A stretch of 64,000 bases of DNA, from NCBI GenBank assembly GCA_963575745.1, contig CAUYUJ010014604.1, positions 692,023-756,022 of the forward strand, read 5' to 3'. The notes beneath the pieces are model-generated. The model was not told where the DNA came from and made no database searches. It saw nothing but the letters and a program-made list of their open reading frames with translations. The position numbers and the translations under genes are program-made. The stretch's first letter is position 1; the number at the start of each line of letters is the position of its first letter. Of the stretch, positions 11,131 through 24,177 are shown piece by piece. The stretch comes from Prorocentrum cordatum. Its lineage: Eukaryota > Sar > Dinophyceae > Prorocentrales > Prorocentraceae.

Positions 11131-11897
11131 GTCGCGTTCAGGGCCCCGCGGCAGGTGACACCTGGCTTCACTGCAGAGCTGGCCCAGGCCCGTCGTGGTC
11201 AGGAGTTTGGAGGGACTGGAGTCCTCGCACGGCGGCGCTCGAGCGTTGGCTCAGGCTGCTCACGAGAACCCCGGATGAGCCCTGGAAAGGGCCTTCGGTG
11301 GCGCAAGGGGCTTCTTTGGGAGCTGTGGCGCGGAGGAAGCCCTTCAGCGGGGAGGGCACCATGGGGGCGCCCGACAGGTCAGAGCAGCGGAGGGCCACCC
11401 TGAGAAACCCATGGCGCCCTGCGGCTGCCCGCCTGAAAGTCCGAGTGAGGTTGGCTGCGGTGGTGGCGATGTTGGTGATGATGACGCCTGATTGTTGATA
11501 AGTTGCCCTCTGGCGAGTGCGCTGCGCACTTACGTAACTCAGGCTGCCGTCATGGGATGCCGAGATTGTAGGATTTCCTAAGGTGTTGGCCCGGCATGGG
11601 CTAGATTTTCCTTGCCTGGGCAAATCTCAGCCCCCCATGGCCGCGAATGGCAATGAGCCCTACACACTGGGTGCGGGCAAAAGCTTCGTTGCAACAAGCA
11701 TCGACCTCATGAGAACTGTCTTCGAGAAGTCTGCCGAACCGTGTTTCAGACGCGAGTTGGCACTCGATTCGCAATCAGTGCCCGTGAGGTTTGGCATTGC
11801 CGTTTGGGCGCTGTTCACGAGGGCGTTCCGGATGCCATTCACGAAAGTTCGAGACCGTCTTGGGACACACTTCAGACTTCGAGGCCGGCCTTGGCGC
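11131..11897. other. No supported gene
   Basis: GC-rich sequence with overlapping open frames. None has a recognisable motif. Confidence 0.4.
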
Positions 11898-11940
11898 GCG
11901 AGAGAGCGCGCGAGAGAGCGCGCGAGAGAGCGCGCGAGAC
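11898..11940. repeat. 12-bp GCGCGAGAGAGC repeat
   Basis: Three and a half near-perfect units; in frame it would encode Arg-Glu-Arg-Ala. Confidence 0.95.
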
Positions 11941-12095
11941 ATGATTGGTTCGCCCGTCAGGACGGCGTGCTCGGCATGTCGTACCGCGTGCTCGACGTCG
12001 AGGGCGGGGGCGTCATCGTCACGGGCATCATGATGAACTCCGCGGTCCAGGACGCCCCCCCGTCCGCCTTGCCGCCCCTCTGGCAGACACGGTGA
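11941..12095 (+). other. Possible exon remnant
   Basis: The frame reads HDWFARQDGVLGMSYRVL, DVEGGGVIVTG and IMMNSAVQDAPP before a stop at 12093. It is less biased than neighbouring frames, and a GT lies just before the stop (CACG|GTGAAC). No family recognised; it could be a degraded exon or chance. Confidence 0.25.
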
Positions 12096-12221
12096 ACCGA
12101 GGGCCAGGCAGAATGCGGCACGGGTTAGTACACTTTTTCCGAGATGCGCCGAGGTGATGCGGAGGCGCTCGTGTCCTGATGGCAGCCGCGGCGAGGCGAG
12201 GCAGCGAGGGAATTCAGGGAG

Positions 12222-12223
12222 AT

Positions 12224-12262
<39 letters not shown>
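12222..12262. repeat. CAG microsatellite
   Basis: About 13 CAG units. Confidence 0.97.
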
Positions 12263-12263
<1 letters not shown>

Positions 12264-15149
12264 AGGCATGGCAGGAGCGAGCGGTTCAGCCGTCACGTGG
12301 AAGGGTGAGTCGGAGGCACTGTGCGTGCCGCCTCAGCTCGTGCATTGCGAGGGTCCGGTGCGCTTGCCGGCTGGGCCGCGTTTTTCCTCCGCCGCTCGGC
12401 CACCGTCGGGCGCACCGCGCAGAGCGCGGTGCAGTCACAAGCAGGAGCCTGCCAGTGCCAGCATTCTGTCGAAATGCGGCCCCGCCTGATTGTTAGCTCC
12501 GAGGCCTGTTGGCACCTCAAAGTGTCCCACTGATCAAGCAGAGTGTGAGACATTCCGAAGTCGCTCAATTGGATCCAGCGCGCGGTGCAAACTTAGACAT
12601 TGCATCTGTCGCCCTCGTGGGGAAGGAGGGGTCGGCGACGGTGATACCAAGGCGCTTGCTTACTGGCAAGCCTGGACAGCAACCAGTCGAGGGCTTCGTT
12701 TTTCGGCCGACCTACGTCGTTGGGATCGGAGGAGGACAACCCGTACAGATCTCGTCGTTCCTCCAAGCACAAGCTGGCTGCTGCTTGTAAAGTTGTGATT
12801 GTGCTGATCGCTCGCCTTCATATTTATGAGCTCGAAAGAGTGCACTACGTATAACGGGCCGCACTGGCCACGCCCCACTCACGCGATATGGCGCAGGAAT
12901 AGGGTAAGCTGTGCGCTTCCAGGCCACGTATTGTTATTGTTGCCCCTCCCAGGAAGGGGGAACCAATTAGAAGGAAGAGGATGAGGAGAAGGAGTAGGAG
13001 AGGGAGGAGAAAGGAGGTGGATCTGTGCAACTGTTAGGCTCCTATAATGTGGGGCCAGCAGTGGGCAAAGCGGGGACAGTGCATTCAAGCGGCCGTGGGC
13101 GGAACCCAGTGCTGGCGGGCTCCGTGGAAACCTGTCGGGGCTTAGTAGTGGGCGAAGAGGGCCACATGCGTGACCACGCAATGGTGGAGGCAGCATTGGG
13201 AGTCACCCAGACACACGACAATGCTCATGTCGTGTCGGCGCCACATCGAATCATTTGATCACCAGGATCCCTTCTGCCCATTCGCCGTCTGCCCTGTCCG
13301 TTCTCGCCATTTTGTGCATTCCCTCGGGTAAACCAGGCCGCTGGGCGAGGACGGCCTGTTCCACGCCTGGGCCGGCGTCGGGGCGGTTCAGACGCTTTGA
13401 CGTGGGCGGATCGTCCGTTTTCGAGGTGCGAGCTGGGGTAGACATGTGTGAGTGCAGTGTTTGGCAGCCACGCTGCCCATTCTGTCTCTTGCCGGGCTCA
13501 CACAGCCAGGAACTTCGCCCAGCATAGGTCGTGTGCACCAGTGCTGACAAGCCGCCGAGAGAGTTCGTTCATCGTGGGAGTGCTGAGCCTTGTCGTGGTA
13601 GAAGCATCTCACGTGCAATGGTGCTAAACCCAAAGTCTTGAAAGAGCTGCCGCGCCGAGCTCGATTGTTATCAATACATCCCGAAGGCTGTGAACCAGGC
13701 AAGAAAACCCAGATCTCCGACGATGTGACTTTTTCAATGTCAGCTTATTTTCTGCTCAATTTCGGTCTCCAGTGCAGGTCATCGGGCCCTGGGACCATCG
13801 ACAACGGATCCGGGGCATCAGCTACCCCCCCAGGAAGGTGCCTCTTGTGCCGCGGATGGAATCACTCATATCGGAGGATGTCTGGGCAGGCCAGCCCAGG
13901 AGCCAGGAGTTTTAAGCTAATGTTGCCATACCCACGACCAGGGGTGCTTTGCTGTGATTTGAAAAGGGGGCTACTGGGAGGCCGGCGGCGTTGGCCGCGC
14001 CCTGGAGGTTTGTTTGGTGACTTCGGGATCGAGGTCAAGCTCTTCGAGACGAAGGCACATCTCGGAAGCCGATCGGTGGCACAACCACCGACCCTGGCCT
14101 GACCCACCTTAGGCCCCTGACCTGTGCATAGCTCGTACTGGCCTGCGCCAATCCCCAGTCCAGTTCAGGGCCAATGACGAGCTTGGGCAGGGTTGATGGT
14201 TGCGTGTAGTTTTCGGTTTCTGGATAATATGTGGCACCTCCGTGCCCATGCTCATTCAAAGCGGGCAGGGGACGTAAGCAATAATGTATTGGGATCTACT
14301 GAAAAGATGGGGTCACCGACGTGGTGCGTGCAAAAGCCATGTAGGACAATGTGGTTGCGAACGTGTTTGACAATGTTGTTGAGCAGCCGTGGCTAAACAT
14401 TTATTTTTGTAGTGGAGCCGTTAGTCAACCGCGTTGAACAATCATGCCTGGAGAAATTGGAAAATACGACGAGCTGATTCATTTGATGTGAGAATGTTGT
14501 TATCACTTGATGTAATGCTTCGACCAGACATGTTGAAACAACAGCATTGGCATCATTGTATGCCCGTGGCCTTCTCATGCGTATTTACAGTACTATTGAA
14601 GGTCGTGCTTTTTATTTGTTATACAATGGTATCGAGCAACCATTGAATGTTTGGACCGTGGCGTCGTGATCTGCGTGAGGGGCACCATTGTTATTGACGA
14701 GTTCTGAGGGCCTCCCAGAAGACACTGCACAACGAAAGGGCGAACGAGGACATTAACGAGTGGCACGTGCGTGCCCAGGCTCATGCATGGCATTCTTGTA
14801 CCATATTGCCCTACACCGCTTTCCACAACGGCCCGGCAATCCATCTCTTTGTTTTTACGACCACTATTCATATCACGACATAGTGGCCCTAATTTTGATA
14901 CCAACATTGGCACGGCTACGAATACTGATAGTAATTCAATCGCTTCGCTCACTCCGCCGGCCCGTATTGCATGATCGCTACTGCTTCGGCGCGAGCTCGG
15001 GGCCCTTTCGGCGCCGCCGGAAGGAGGAAGATGAGGATGGGGAGGGGGAGGGGAGGAGGAGAAGAGGATGAGAAGGAACGGAGGAGGATGAAAATAAATA
15101 TGAGGAGGAGGAAGAGGAAAGGGCGGAGGAGGAAGCCTCTCGATGGCAT
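12263..15149. other. Gene-free stretch
   Basis: Mixed sequence, AT-richer at 14180-14950. A + frame near 13790-13930 contains CLLCRGWNH, faintly like a zinc knuckle but lacking the last Cys. 15020-15130 is GGA-rich. I see nothing else I can name. Confidence 0.4.
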
Positions 15150-15830
15150 CCGGCGCTCTTGGGGCCAAACAGGGCAGTCGTCCAGATGCTTCTTTGGGAG
15201 GCCCTGGGGTCTGTTGAGAGGCCGTTCGGGGGCTCCTGGGAGACATTTTTGAAGCCTTGTAGGGCCTCTTTTGAGTCTCCTTGGAGCCTCCTGGGGTCTC
15301 TTGGGGGCCTCTTGGCGGCATCTTGGGCCATCTTGGGGGCCTCTCAGGGCCTCCCTTGGGGCGGAAGGCTTGAGGTTTCGGTTCGTGGTCCCCATCTTGG
15401 GCCCCTCTTGGGGCCGTCTTGGGGCTCTCTTGGGCCGTCTTGCGCGTCTCTTGGGCCGTCTCGGGGCCCGTTTGGGCTCTCCGGGGGCCTTCTTGGGGGC
15501 CTCTTGAGCCGTCTTCGTGCGCTCTTGGGGGCCTCTTGGGCCGTCTTGGAGCATTGGAAAGCCGAAAATGCGACAAGGCCCAAATCCTTCCAAAACCATA
15601 GTAAAACTTACGATTTTGGCCTCGGGGCGCTGTTGTGAGGCCTCTTGGAGGCAACTTGGAGCGTCTTGGCGGCTTCTTGGGCCGTCTTTGGGATTATCTT
15701 CGGCGTCTTGGAGCGTCCTTTGGGCGTCTCGGGGGCCTCTTGGGCAGTCTTGGGGGCCTCTTGGGGCCCTCTTGGCGCGCTCTGGGGGGCCTGAGAGGCC
15801 GTACCCAGGAGGAAAACCATCTCTGAGTAG
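15150..15830. repeat. TTGGG-rich dispersed repeat, copy 2
   Basis: CTTGGGGGCCTCTTGGGCCG-type units with a non-repetitive island at about 15555-15625 (GAAAGCCGAAAATGCGAC). The same arrangement, island included, recurs at 31.51-31.83 kb. Confidence 0.85.
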
Positions 15831-15969
15831 ACCTTCCCGAGCTGCGGTCGGGGTACTTTTCGCCGGGGGACCCCCAGGGGCCGCCCCGCGCGCGCGAACT
15901 AGAAATATTGTTAAGTAGTTACCGGAGATCTTAGCACGCCTCTGGCCCGTTGGGCCGGCGAATTTGCAG

Positions 15970-16075
15970 TCTATGATGTGCAGGATATGTGGTGCAATTT
16001 ATATGGTGTAGTTTATGTTGTGCAGCATACGTCGGGCAACATATGTGGTGCAACTTCTGTGATGTAATTCATTTC
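15970..16075. repeat. 15-bp TATGTGGTGCAAT minisatellite
   Basis: About six degenerate units. Reverse complement of the larger ATTGCACCACATA array at 50.2-50.55 kb. Confidence 0.75.
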
Positions 16076-16489
16076 TGTTCGCAGTGAGTTGTCAGCTCCA
16101 CAGCTCGCGCAATCATCCCACCCATCCACCCGCAATTTGGTTTGCAAAACCCATGCGGCGGCGATTGCGGTGAGTGCTTGGTGTTGGCTGGTGCATCTCT
16201 ACTGTCGCGCTCGCTCGCGCATGCCCGCGCGCGCAGCGGCCAACTAGTTTGGCGCGACCAGCGCGGCCGCTTCGCTGACCGCTGGGCACATCCCAGCGGG
16301 CACTTCACTGCGAGTCGGCGACTTGGACGGGCGCGGTATCATGGCAACGTCGACAACGGTAGGCACGATGATGACAGTATTGGTGTTGATGACGATGATG
16401 ACAGCGGCGACTGCGCGGCCAGTGACGGCGCCGATGCTGATCACGCCGACGACGATGACGGCGTCCTAGCGTCGGTGATGAAGGTTTAG

Positions 16490-17105
16490 GAAGGAGTTCG
16501 ACATGCGCGCGCGGCCGACGCGCGAGAGTGGCCCGCATGGTTTGATTTGGCACGGATCGTGACCCCCAGCACGCGCGCAGGGGCGTTTGAATGGTTTCGG
16601 CATGCGGCGCGAGAGGCTCGTTTGGCAGAGCTCAATGAAGATGTTAAGCAACCTATGCTTATCTTCAGAATTCGCCACAGCGCGAGCGCAGGCTTTTTTG
16701 AAGACTGGTGTTGCGAAACCCTTTGTTTTGACATAGTTTTTTGGACAGTCGATTGTGACATCCTGACGAAATCGAAGGTTTTTGAAAGATTTCGACATGC
16801 GCGCGCAACGACGCGCGCGTGTGCACTTCGTCCCGTGTTTGCACAAGATTATCGCGACAGCACGCGCGCAAGGGCGTCCGAATGATCTCGACATGCGCGC
16901 GCGCGAACCCCGTTTGGTAGCATTCAATGATCATGCTTGGTTTTCGTAAGAATTCGCAAAAGCGCGCATGCCTTTTTTTGAGGATCCGTGTTTCGAAACC
17001 CGGTGTTTTTTTAAAACATGCTCTTGGGCACTCGATTTTGACATCTTTACGAAACCGCAGGTTTCTTTGTTAAAAGAGTTCGGCATGCGCGCGCGACGAC
17101 GCAGG
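16490..17105. repeat. About 290-bp repeat with CGACATGCGCGCGC cores
   Basis: TTCGACATGCGCGCGC recurs at about 16497, 16790, 16888 and 17080. The segment with GGCGTTTGAATGGTTTCGGC at 16584 matches one at 16874. The interval with TTTGACATC, TTACGAAA and GGTTT is also duplicated. Confidence 0.75.
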
Positions 17106-18489
17106 TAACGGGTGGCAGTGGTTGAGAATTGCGGCGAACAGGAGACAACGGGAGGCAACGGAAGACAATGTCGCCCGACCGATCGGTTCCAGATCAGGCA
17201 ACGCACCCATTAGAGATTGAGGAATACGCAGTGAGATGCCACCGATGGGGTTGCCACAGCCTGCGACTAGACGACAGACTGACAAGCAGATTTGTGGGCA
17301 CAAAGAAGCAAAGGTAAGAGCAGAACTGGATAAGTAATCTGAGGACCGAAGAATCGCCAACGTTTTTGTTTGTTTGTTTGTTTGCCGACTGTTGTTTGCA
17401 ACATCCTAGACGCACTGTGTGTGATGGTGTTTCCATCGTAGCATGCGAACTGCACAATCAATCATTGAACAACCAGTATCATTGTCACATTTATGCGTAG
17501 CACCAAAGACCACCATTTTGTTTCAAAGTTGTTTTTAACATATCGAATGGCAAGTGTGTTTGTTGACCATGACGTTGCGATCCACGTGAGCGGCGCGTCC
17601 GATTTTTTGAAATTTGAGGATGCCCAGAGTGAAATAGCCAGACAGATCGCGGACGACACCACGGTCGCTTCTGAGTTCTATTCCTTCGGACAGGTGCGTA
17701 AGGGAACAATTCGGTCCAAGCTCTTTTCTCGGAGAGGCGCGTATGAGAGTTGTCGCCTCCTATTCGTCAGAGTGAGGCGGCCGACGGTCATTCATTGTCC
17801 ATGGGTGCTTGGCTGAAGAGGGAGTTCGTGGTGGGAGTTCAGCTTGTTACGTTGTTGTTGCTGCTGCTGCTGTTGTTGAACATTATTACTTCTAAAGAAT
17901 AATTATTGTTGGGACCCCTGGTGCGCGACCCCCCTCCAAAACCTAGGCCGCAGCTACATTTTCATCATTTTTTAGCGAAAGCTTCAGAAAAGTGAATTAT
18001 TACCGGATCCGGTTGTTTTGTTGTACTCCGTTTTCCCTTGCAAAAAACACTATAAAATGAAAATTCTTGTTCTTACTTGATCAAATTGCAAGAATCCCTT
18101 GCAAAAAATAAGGTAAAGTGGACATTCGTGCGCGCAAGACGAAATCCTTCCAAAACCTTAGGTTTCGTAGCGATTTTAACATAAAAACATCAAAAACCCA
18201 ATGGTTTTTTAAGAAAAAATTGTCAAAATGTTCTTCCGCGCGCTCTTGCGGATTCGTAGGAAAACCAACACTTTTTAAACAATTCTGTCAAACGGGCTTT
18301 TGCGAGCAACTTTTTCGAACTTCTGCGACAACGTTTGCGCACCTGCCAGGGCCATCATCCCTGTCAAATAATACCATGCGGGACACATTCGTTTTTTCTT
18401 CGCGCGCGCACGCCGAAATCTCCAAAAATCATTGGGTTTTTAAGAATTTTAGCACCGCGCATCATAAAATCACACGAATCGCACCGTAG
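17106..18489. other. AT-richer stretch, no supported gene
   Basis: A 107-codon + frame at 17493-17816 (residues VDHDVAIHVSGASDFLKFED) has fairly normal composition but no known domain and is opposed by an equally open - frame. 17940-18480 has repeated CAAAAAACA and TTGCAAGAATCCC motifs. Confidence 0.35.
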
Positions 18490-18580
18490 CTCTCCTCTGG
18501 CTCTCTGTCTTGCTCTCTCTCTCTCTCTCTCTCTGTCTCTCTGTCTTGCTCTCTCTCTCTCTCTGTCTTGCTCTCATATC
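18490..18580. repeat. CT microsatellite
   Basis: CTCTCT and CTGTCTTG units. Confidence 0.95.
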
Positions 18581-18856
18581 ATGCGCAACAAATGCACGAT
18601 GCGGGGCACATGCGGGGCCCAAACAAGTGATTAACCTCTGCGGGTGTGTACTCCACGCCAGTGTAGTATCCACGATCGTCCGCGCGCCACGAAGTGAAGT
18701 GTCCTGACGTCATAGGGCGGGAAGCTGGGTGTGGGTGGTTCCCGAGAGTCGTGTGGATGTTTGGTAGAGCTTGCATTGCCCCCCCACGAAGTGGGGGTAT
18801 TGGCTGGCGTCGCATGAAAACCCTGGCACTGGGGAGAACACTGAGCGTTCGGGTAA

Positions 18857-18903
18857 AATGATTGTTGTTGTTGTTGTTGCCGTTGTTGTTTGTTGTCGTC
18901 GTC
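18857..18903. repeat. GTT microsatellite
   Basis: Interrupted GTT units ending in GTC. Confidence 0.9.
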
Positions 18904-19004
18904 CCACCCGCCAGCCTTGCCCTGTTCGGTTCATTCGTTGTGTGCGTTTACTGACCGGCTTCGCTTGTCGGGGTGATTCTGATGGGAATTTTCTGCTGTC
19001 TACA

Positions 19005-19112
19005 CCCGCGACCCACCCACGACCCACCGCGACCCAACAGCGACCCACCCGCGACCCACCCGCGACCCACCCGCGGCCCATTTGCGACCCACTCGCGATC
19101 AACCCGCGACCT
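19005..19112. repeat. CGACCCACCCG minisatellite
   Basis: About nine 11-12 bp units of GCGACCCACCC. Confidence 0.9.
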
Positions 19113-19115
19113 ACC

Positions 19116-20896
19116 TTCATTGGTTTAAAGAAAAAATCGGCGCCTGCGGCGGGCTCGTTGCATAATTTGTGAAACTTTGGCGCCTGCGGTGGGCTTCTCC
19201 AGAGTCTCGCACACTGCGGTATCCTTGCTTCTACTCCGATCTCTCCTCCTATCCCACCATGAGGAACAACAGCAACCCAAAATGACGTGCATAACGTCGT
19301 TGCCTTTCATTTCAAGGCGCACGCTTTGTCGTCGTATTTGCGAAATGTGTGGCAGGAGTGGGACTCGGCGCGCATCGCGTGCGAAACGTCGAAATGTCGC
19401 TCGCCCCAGCGATCCGGGAAGTTGCGCTCCCGCCTGTCGCCAATCCGTCTGCAGCAGGGCCGTGCGCAAAAAGGACGAGCGGCGCTCCCCCCCGCGCCGT
19501 GCAGAGTTCGCTTGAAAACCACGCTCCCGCTCCTGGGCGCAGCGAGCATGCTGCCTTCGCCGATCCTTTCGGAAACCTGGCCGCGCGCGAAGGAGCGGCA
19601 TTTGTGCCTTTGCCGCAGCGCCGCGCAGGGGTGTCCTGAGCGCCCCGCCCCCGCCCGCGCGCGGCCCCGCTCCTCCCACGCCCCCTCTCGGCTGCAGGGG
19701 CCGGCCTCCCTAGACGGCGGCGGGGTTTCTCAGAAGGCCTCTGGCCCGCCGAAGAGCCGCATGTGTCTTGGGAGCGAGTTCCGTTCCCGCCGCGCCCCGC
19801 CGATTGCAGACCCCCGGCCGTGTCCAGCTCGCCGCCGACCAGAGCAGATGTCGTCGGGGAAGGCCTAGAAAAAGCTTCTCTCAGAAGGTTTCTGAGCACT
19901 CTCTGCCTTCCACCCTGGGCGCGCCGCGGATGGTCGTCGGAAGTGGTGCAGCGCGCGCGCGAGCTCTCTCCGGCGGCCAGGTGGGAGCGCGCGCCAAGCT
20001 CCTCAAGTTGCCGTTGCACTGGTTTCTGATGTTATGGGAGAGTGGTGGGAGCGGGCAGTGGCCAGCTGACTTGCTCGAGCTGGCCACGGCCAGCTTGGCA
20101 CCTTCTCCCAGTCTTGCTCCGCTCCCGCTCGCTGTCGTGTTCGTGCTCGCACGCCTGGTCTGTTCTTGTTTTTCTCTTCGCATCGGCGCATAATCCGAAC
20201 AGGGCACGTAGCCGGCAGAGGGCAACCGGATCCACGAGGTCCCATCCGGCCTCTCATAAATAAAAGCAGTTAACAGTTTTAGTTTCAAAGTTGACGTTTT
20301 GCCATCGACGTTGCCAAATTAGTAGTGGCATTTCCGCGTGGGTGCGGCGCATGTTTGGTTCGCCGAATCGCATGAAATCGGCAGCGGCAGCGGGGCCGCG
20401 AGCGGGCGACATGCTGTCCTCGCCCACGCTCCGCGCAGTTTGTGCGTGACATTGAATTGGCAGTGCCGTTTCGGCGCGCGCGTGCTTCGTCTTCGCCGCT
20501 CTCATCGGAAGTTTGGCCGCTCGAGAGAGGTCTAAACAATGTTTCGCCGCAGCGCCACGCAAGGCATTTCTGAAGTTCGCTCCCGCCCGTGCGCGGCCTT
20601 CTTTCATTTAGCCAAGTCGTTGGACGCGGGACCGCGCGCGAGAGCTTACTCTTCGCTAGGTGGGAACGCGTTCCAGTCCCAATATCACGTCGCGCCACCA
20701 TTGATTCTTCTGTCACGGGGGGGGGGTTGGGAAAGGGTGGGGCTCGCTGACTCGTTTGACCTAGTTGACTTGACCTTCGCACCTACGCATGCTCTTATCC
20801 ACTATCACCACTACTTACCTCAAGTAGTCCCACTACTCAAGCTATGCTTCTGCTCTCGCTACCCTTGCTACTGCCACTGCTTGTTCTCCTTTTCAG
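19116..20896. other. Gene-poor stretch with a dispersed duplication
   Basis: 19530-19670 and 20490-20620 share CTCATCGGAAGTTTGGCCGC-like, TTTGCCGCAGCGCC and CGCCCGTGCGCGG segments in the same order, so this is a diverged repeat of about 130 bp or more. 20820-20896 is pyrimidine-rich and leads into the exon at 20897. Confidence 0.5.
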
Positions 20897-21052
20897 GAGT
20901 GGAACTGCACTTGCGAAGAGGACCAGGTCGTTTGTGTCGGGGACAGGATCATGAGCGTCAACGGCGAGAAGGACGCACAGTCCATGGTTCATGCTTTGAA
21001 GGTGCTGGCGCCCTTGGGCGGACGGGGCGGGCTCGTGGGGGTCAACTCTTGA
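20897..21052 (+). CDS. PDZ-domain terminal exon (partial)
   Basis: A 51-codon frame opens directly after a pyrimidine tract and AG (TTCTCCTTTTCAG). It reads EWNCTCEEDQVV, then CVGDRIMSVNGEKDAQ and SMVHALKVL, and ends at a TGA. The stretch with GDRI, VNG, AQ and a following helix is the classic middle and alpha-B region of a PDZ domain, a peptide-binding module of scaffold and signalling proteins. The upstream half, with the carboxylate-binding loop, is missing here and should lie in an exon further upstream. I could not find that exon in the preceding 2 kb. The frame differs from the long low-complexity frame spanning it. It could be a live last exon or a stranded fragment. Confidence 0.6.
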   Translation, partial: EWNCTCEEDQVVCVGDRIMSVNGEKDAQSMVHALKVLAPLGGRGGLVGVNS

Positions 21053-21216
21053 GCCCCTGCAGGAAGCCACTGTGCGTATGCGGTGGATGTTGGCACCGCG
21101 AGCGCACGCGTAGGACCAGCCCAGCGGTCGTTACACAGTTGGAGCCCTCGGCCACTTACACACAGTCCAGCGGAGCCGTACGTGACTCTCAGAACATCAC
21201 TGGTGGTGGTGTTGGT

Positions 21217-21221
21217 GGTGA

Positions 21222-21316
<95 letters not shown>

Positions 21317-21421
21317 GGATGATGAGGATGATGAGGATGATGATGCTGATGTTGATGCTGATGCTGATGCTGATGATGCTGATGATGCTGATGATGATGA
21401 TGCTGATGATGATGATGATGC

Positions 21422-21471
<50 letters not shown>

Positions 21472-21655
21472 AATGGTGGTGGTGGTGATGATGATGGTGG
21501 TGGTGTAGCTGATGATGATGGTGGTGATAATGATGCTGCTGCTGATGATGATGATGATGATGATGATGAGGAGGAGGAGGAGGAGGAGGAGGAGGAGGAG
21601 GAGGATGAGGACAAGGAGGAGGAGGAGGAGGAGGAGGAGGAGGAGGAGGAGGCGC
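21217..21655. repeat. GAT array passing into GGA
   Basis: GAT at 21221-21568 with GCT and GGT interruptions, then GGA at 21569-21652. Same GAT-to-GGA order as at 4.0-5.16 and 29.84-30.11 kb. Confidence 0.97.
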
Positions 21656-23092
<1,437 letters not shown>

Positions 23093-23093
23093 A

Positions 23094-23128
23094 TCCGTAC
23101 CCTCTGGCTCAAGCCGCTCTGGCTCAAG
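23094..23128 (+). other. Two tandem spliced-leader relics
   Basis: TCCGTACCCTCTGGCTCAAG (23094-23113) is followed at once by CCGCTCTGGCTCAAG (23114-23128) and then ATG. The known dinoflagellate leader starts CCGTAGCC and ends TTTTGGCTCAAG. The first copy keeps both ends with a 2-nt deletion and two substitutions; the second is internally deleted. Tandem relics are expected when a trans-spliced mRNA is copied into the genome and its transcript is trans-spliced again. Confidence 0.75.
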
Positions 23129-23806
23129 ATGGCCGAGCCGGCTTGCGCGGCCGCGGCCGGGGGCCTGCCCCTGGCCTCCGGCCTCCCCGCCCGCGGGGGT
23201 GGGGACGGAGGTCGGGCCCTTCTCCCCCTGTCCGACGGGCCATGCCCCTCGGGCGCCCCTGCCCGCGCCGCCAGCGCGGCCCGTTGGCTTGCGGAGTCGC
23301 CTGCGGCCCGCCGCCGCCGCCAGCGGCGCGCGGCCGCCTGTTGCCGCGCGGCGCCGCCCCCGGGGCTGGCGCCGCGGGCTGCCGCGGCGGCCGCCGGCGC
23401 GCCTGGCGCGGGCGGCGCTGCTGCCGCTGCTGGTGCTGCTGGCGGCGCGGCCGGCGCCGCCGCGGCGGCGGCCGCCGCTGCCGGGGCGCCCCCAGCCGCG
23501 GCCGCCGCTGCCCCTCGGGCCGCCGCGGCGGCCGCCTGCGTCGCCGCCGCCGCCGCCGGCGAGGCCGCGGCCGCCGCGGGCCTCTGGGTGGCCGTGGCGG
23601 CCCTGGCCCGCGCCGCCGGCCTCGCCGCCGGGGCTGCCGGCAGCGGCGCTGTGGCCGCGATCGTCGGCACGTTCGTCCAGGACGAGGGCGCGGGCATGGA
23701 GGACGGTGGGGACGAGGGCATGAAGGTGGCGGCGGGGGGCATCGAGGACGGCGGGGTGGAGACGGTCGAGAGCGAGTCGGGCGCGCAAGACTCTGTGGGC
23801 TCCTGA
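23129..23806 (+). CDS. Ala-rich protein of unknown function, leader-headed
   Basis: 225 codons. The ATG is chosen because it directly follows the tandem leader relics. Residues 1-75 are mixed and Arg/Pro-rich. About 80-175 is Ala/Gly low complexity encoded by GCC/GCG-rich DNA. From about residue 178 the sequence (AAIVGTFVQDE) matches the start of the repeated domain found intact at 24178 (MIAIIGTFVEGD). The frame then stops at a TGA (23804-23806) where the intact copy continues with DPAGFAADGSMD. It is therefore probably a C-terminally truncated member of the family. The Ala-rich part could partly be an expanded repeat. Function unknown. Confidence 0.5.
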   Translation: MAEPACAAAAGGLPLASGLPARGGGDGGRALLPLSDGPCPSGAPARAASAARWLAESPAARRRRQRRAAACCRAAPPPGLAPRAAAAAAGAPGAGGAAAAAGAAGGAAGAAAAAAAAAGAPPAAAAAAPRAAAAAACVAAAAAGEAAAAAGLWVAVAALARAAGLAAGAAGSGAVAAIVGTFVQDEGAGMEDGGDEGMKVAAGGIEDGGVETVESESGAQDSVGS

Positions 23807-24155
23807 GATCCCGCTGGTTTCACAGCGGATGGCAGCACGGAGGATTTCGCCCGCCGACGCCATGTGGAACCGAAGCACGGCCTTTGTAAGCACGCTGGCG
23901 ACTATGGGCTACATCACCCCTGAGATCACTGGCAAGCTGCCAGGGTTCCCGTCGCCGTTCAAGAGCCTCGCGGTCGAGGACGTCCTGAACGGCTTCGGCG
24001 CCCCCTCCAAGATTCCCGCGACGGGCTGGGAGCTAATCGTGGCTTATTGTGCGTTCTGCGAGCTGTTCCAGAACCAGTCTGCTGGCACCGACGCCACGGC
24101 GGGCGACTTCGTCTGGAAGGTGCTGACGTCCAGCGACGCCGCAGCCAGAGGCTGA
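23807..24155 (+). pseudogene. Broken copy of the 24178 domain
   Basis: Downstream of the TGA the sequence still aligns with the intact copy: DPAGFTADGSTEDFAR, then after a +1 frameshift near 23885 LATMGYITPEITGKLPGF and CAFCELFQNQSAGTDA. It ends at a stop at 24153-24155. Together with the end of the preceding frame it forms one degenerate unit of a roughly 500-bp tandem duplication. An alternative is that the stop and shift are removed by introns, but I see no convincing splice sites. Confidence 0.6.
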
Positions 24156-24177
24156 GATCGCCGTCGTTCCTTCGGCC

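Noticed and set aside
13790-13930. Zinc-knuckle-like CLLCRGWNH
   Set aside because: Only two Cys and one His in knuckle spacing; the final Cys is absent and nothing around it looks retroviral.
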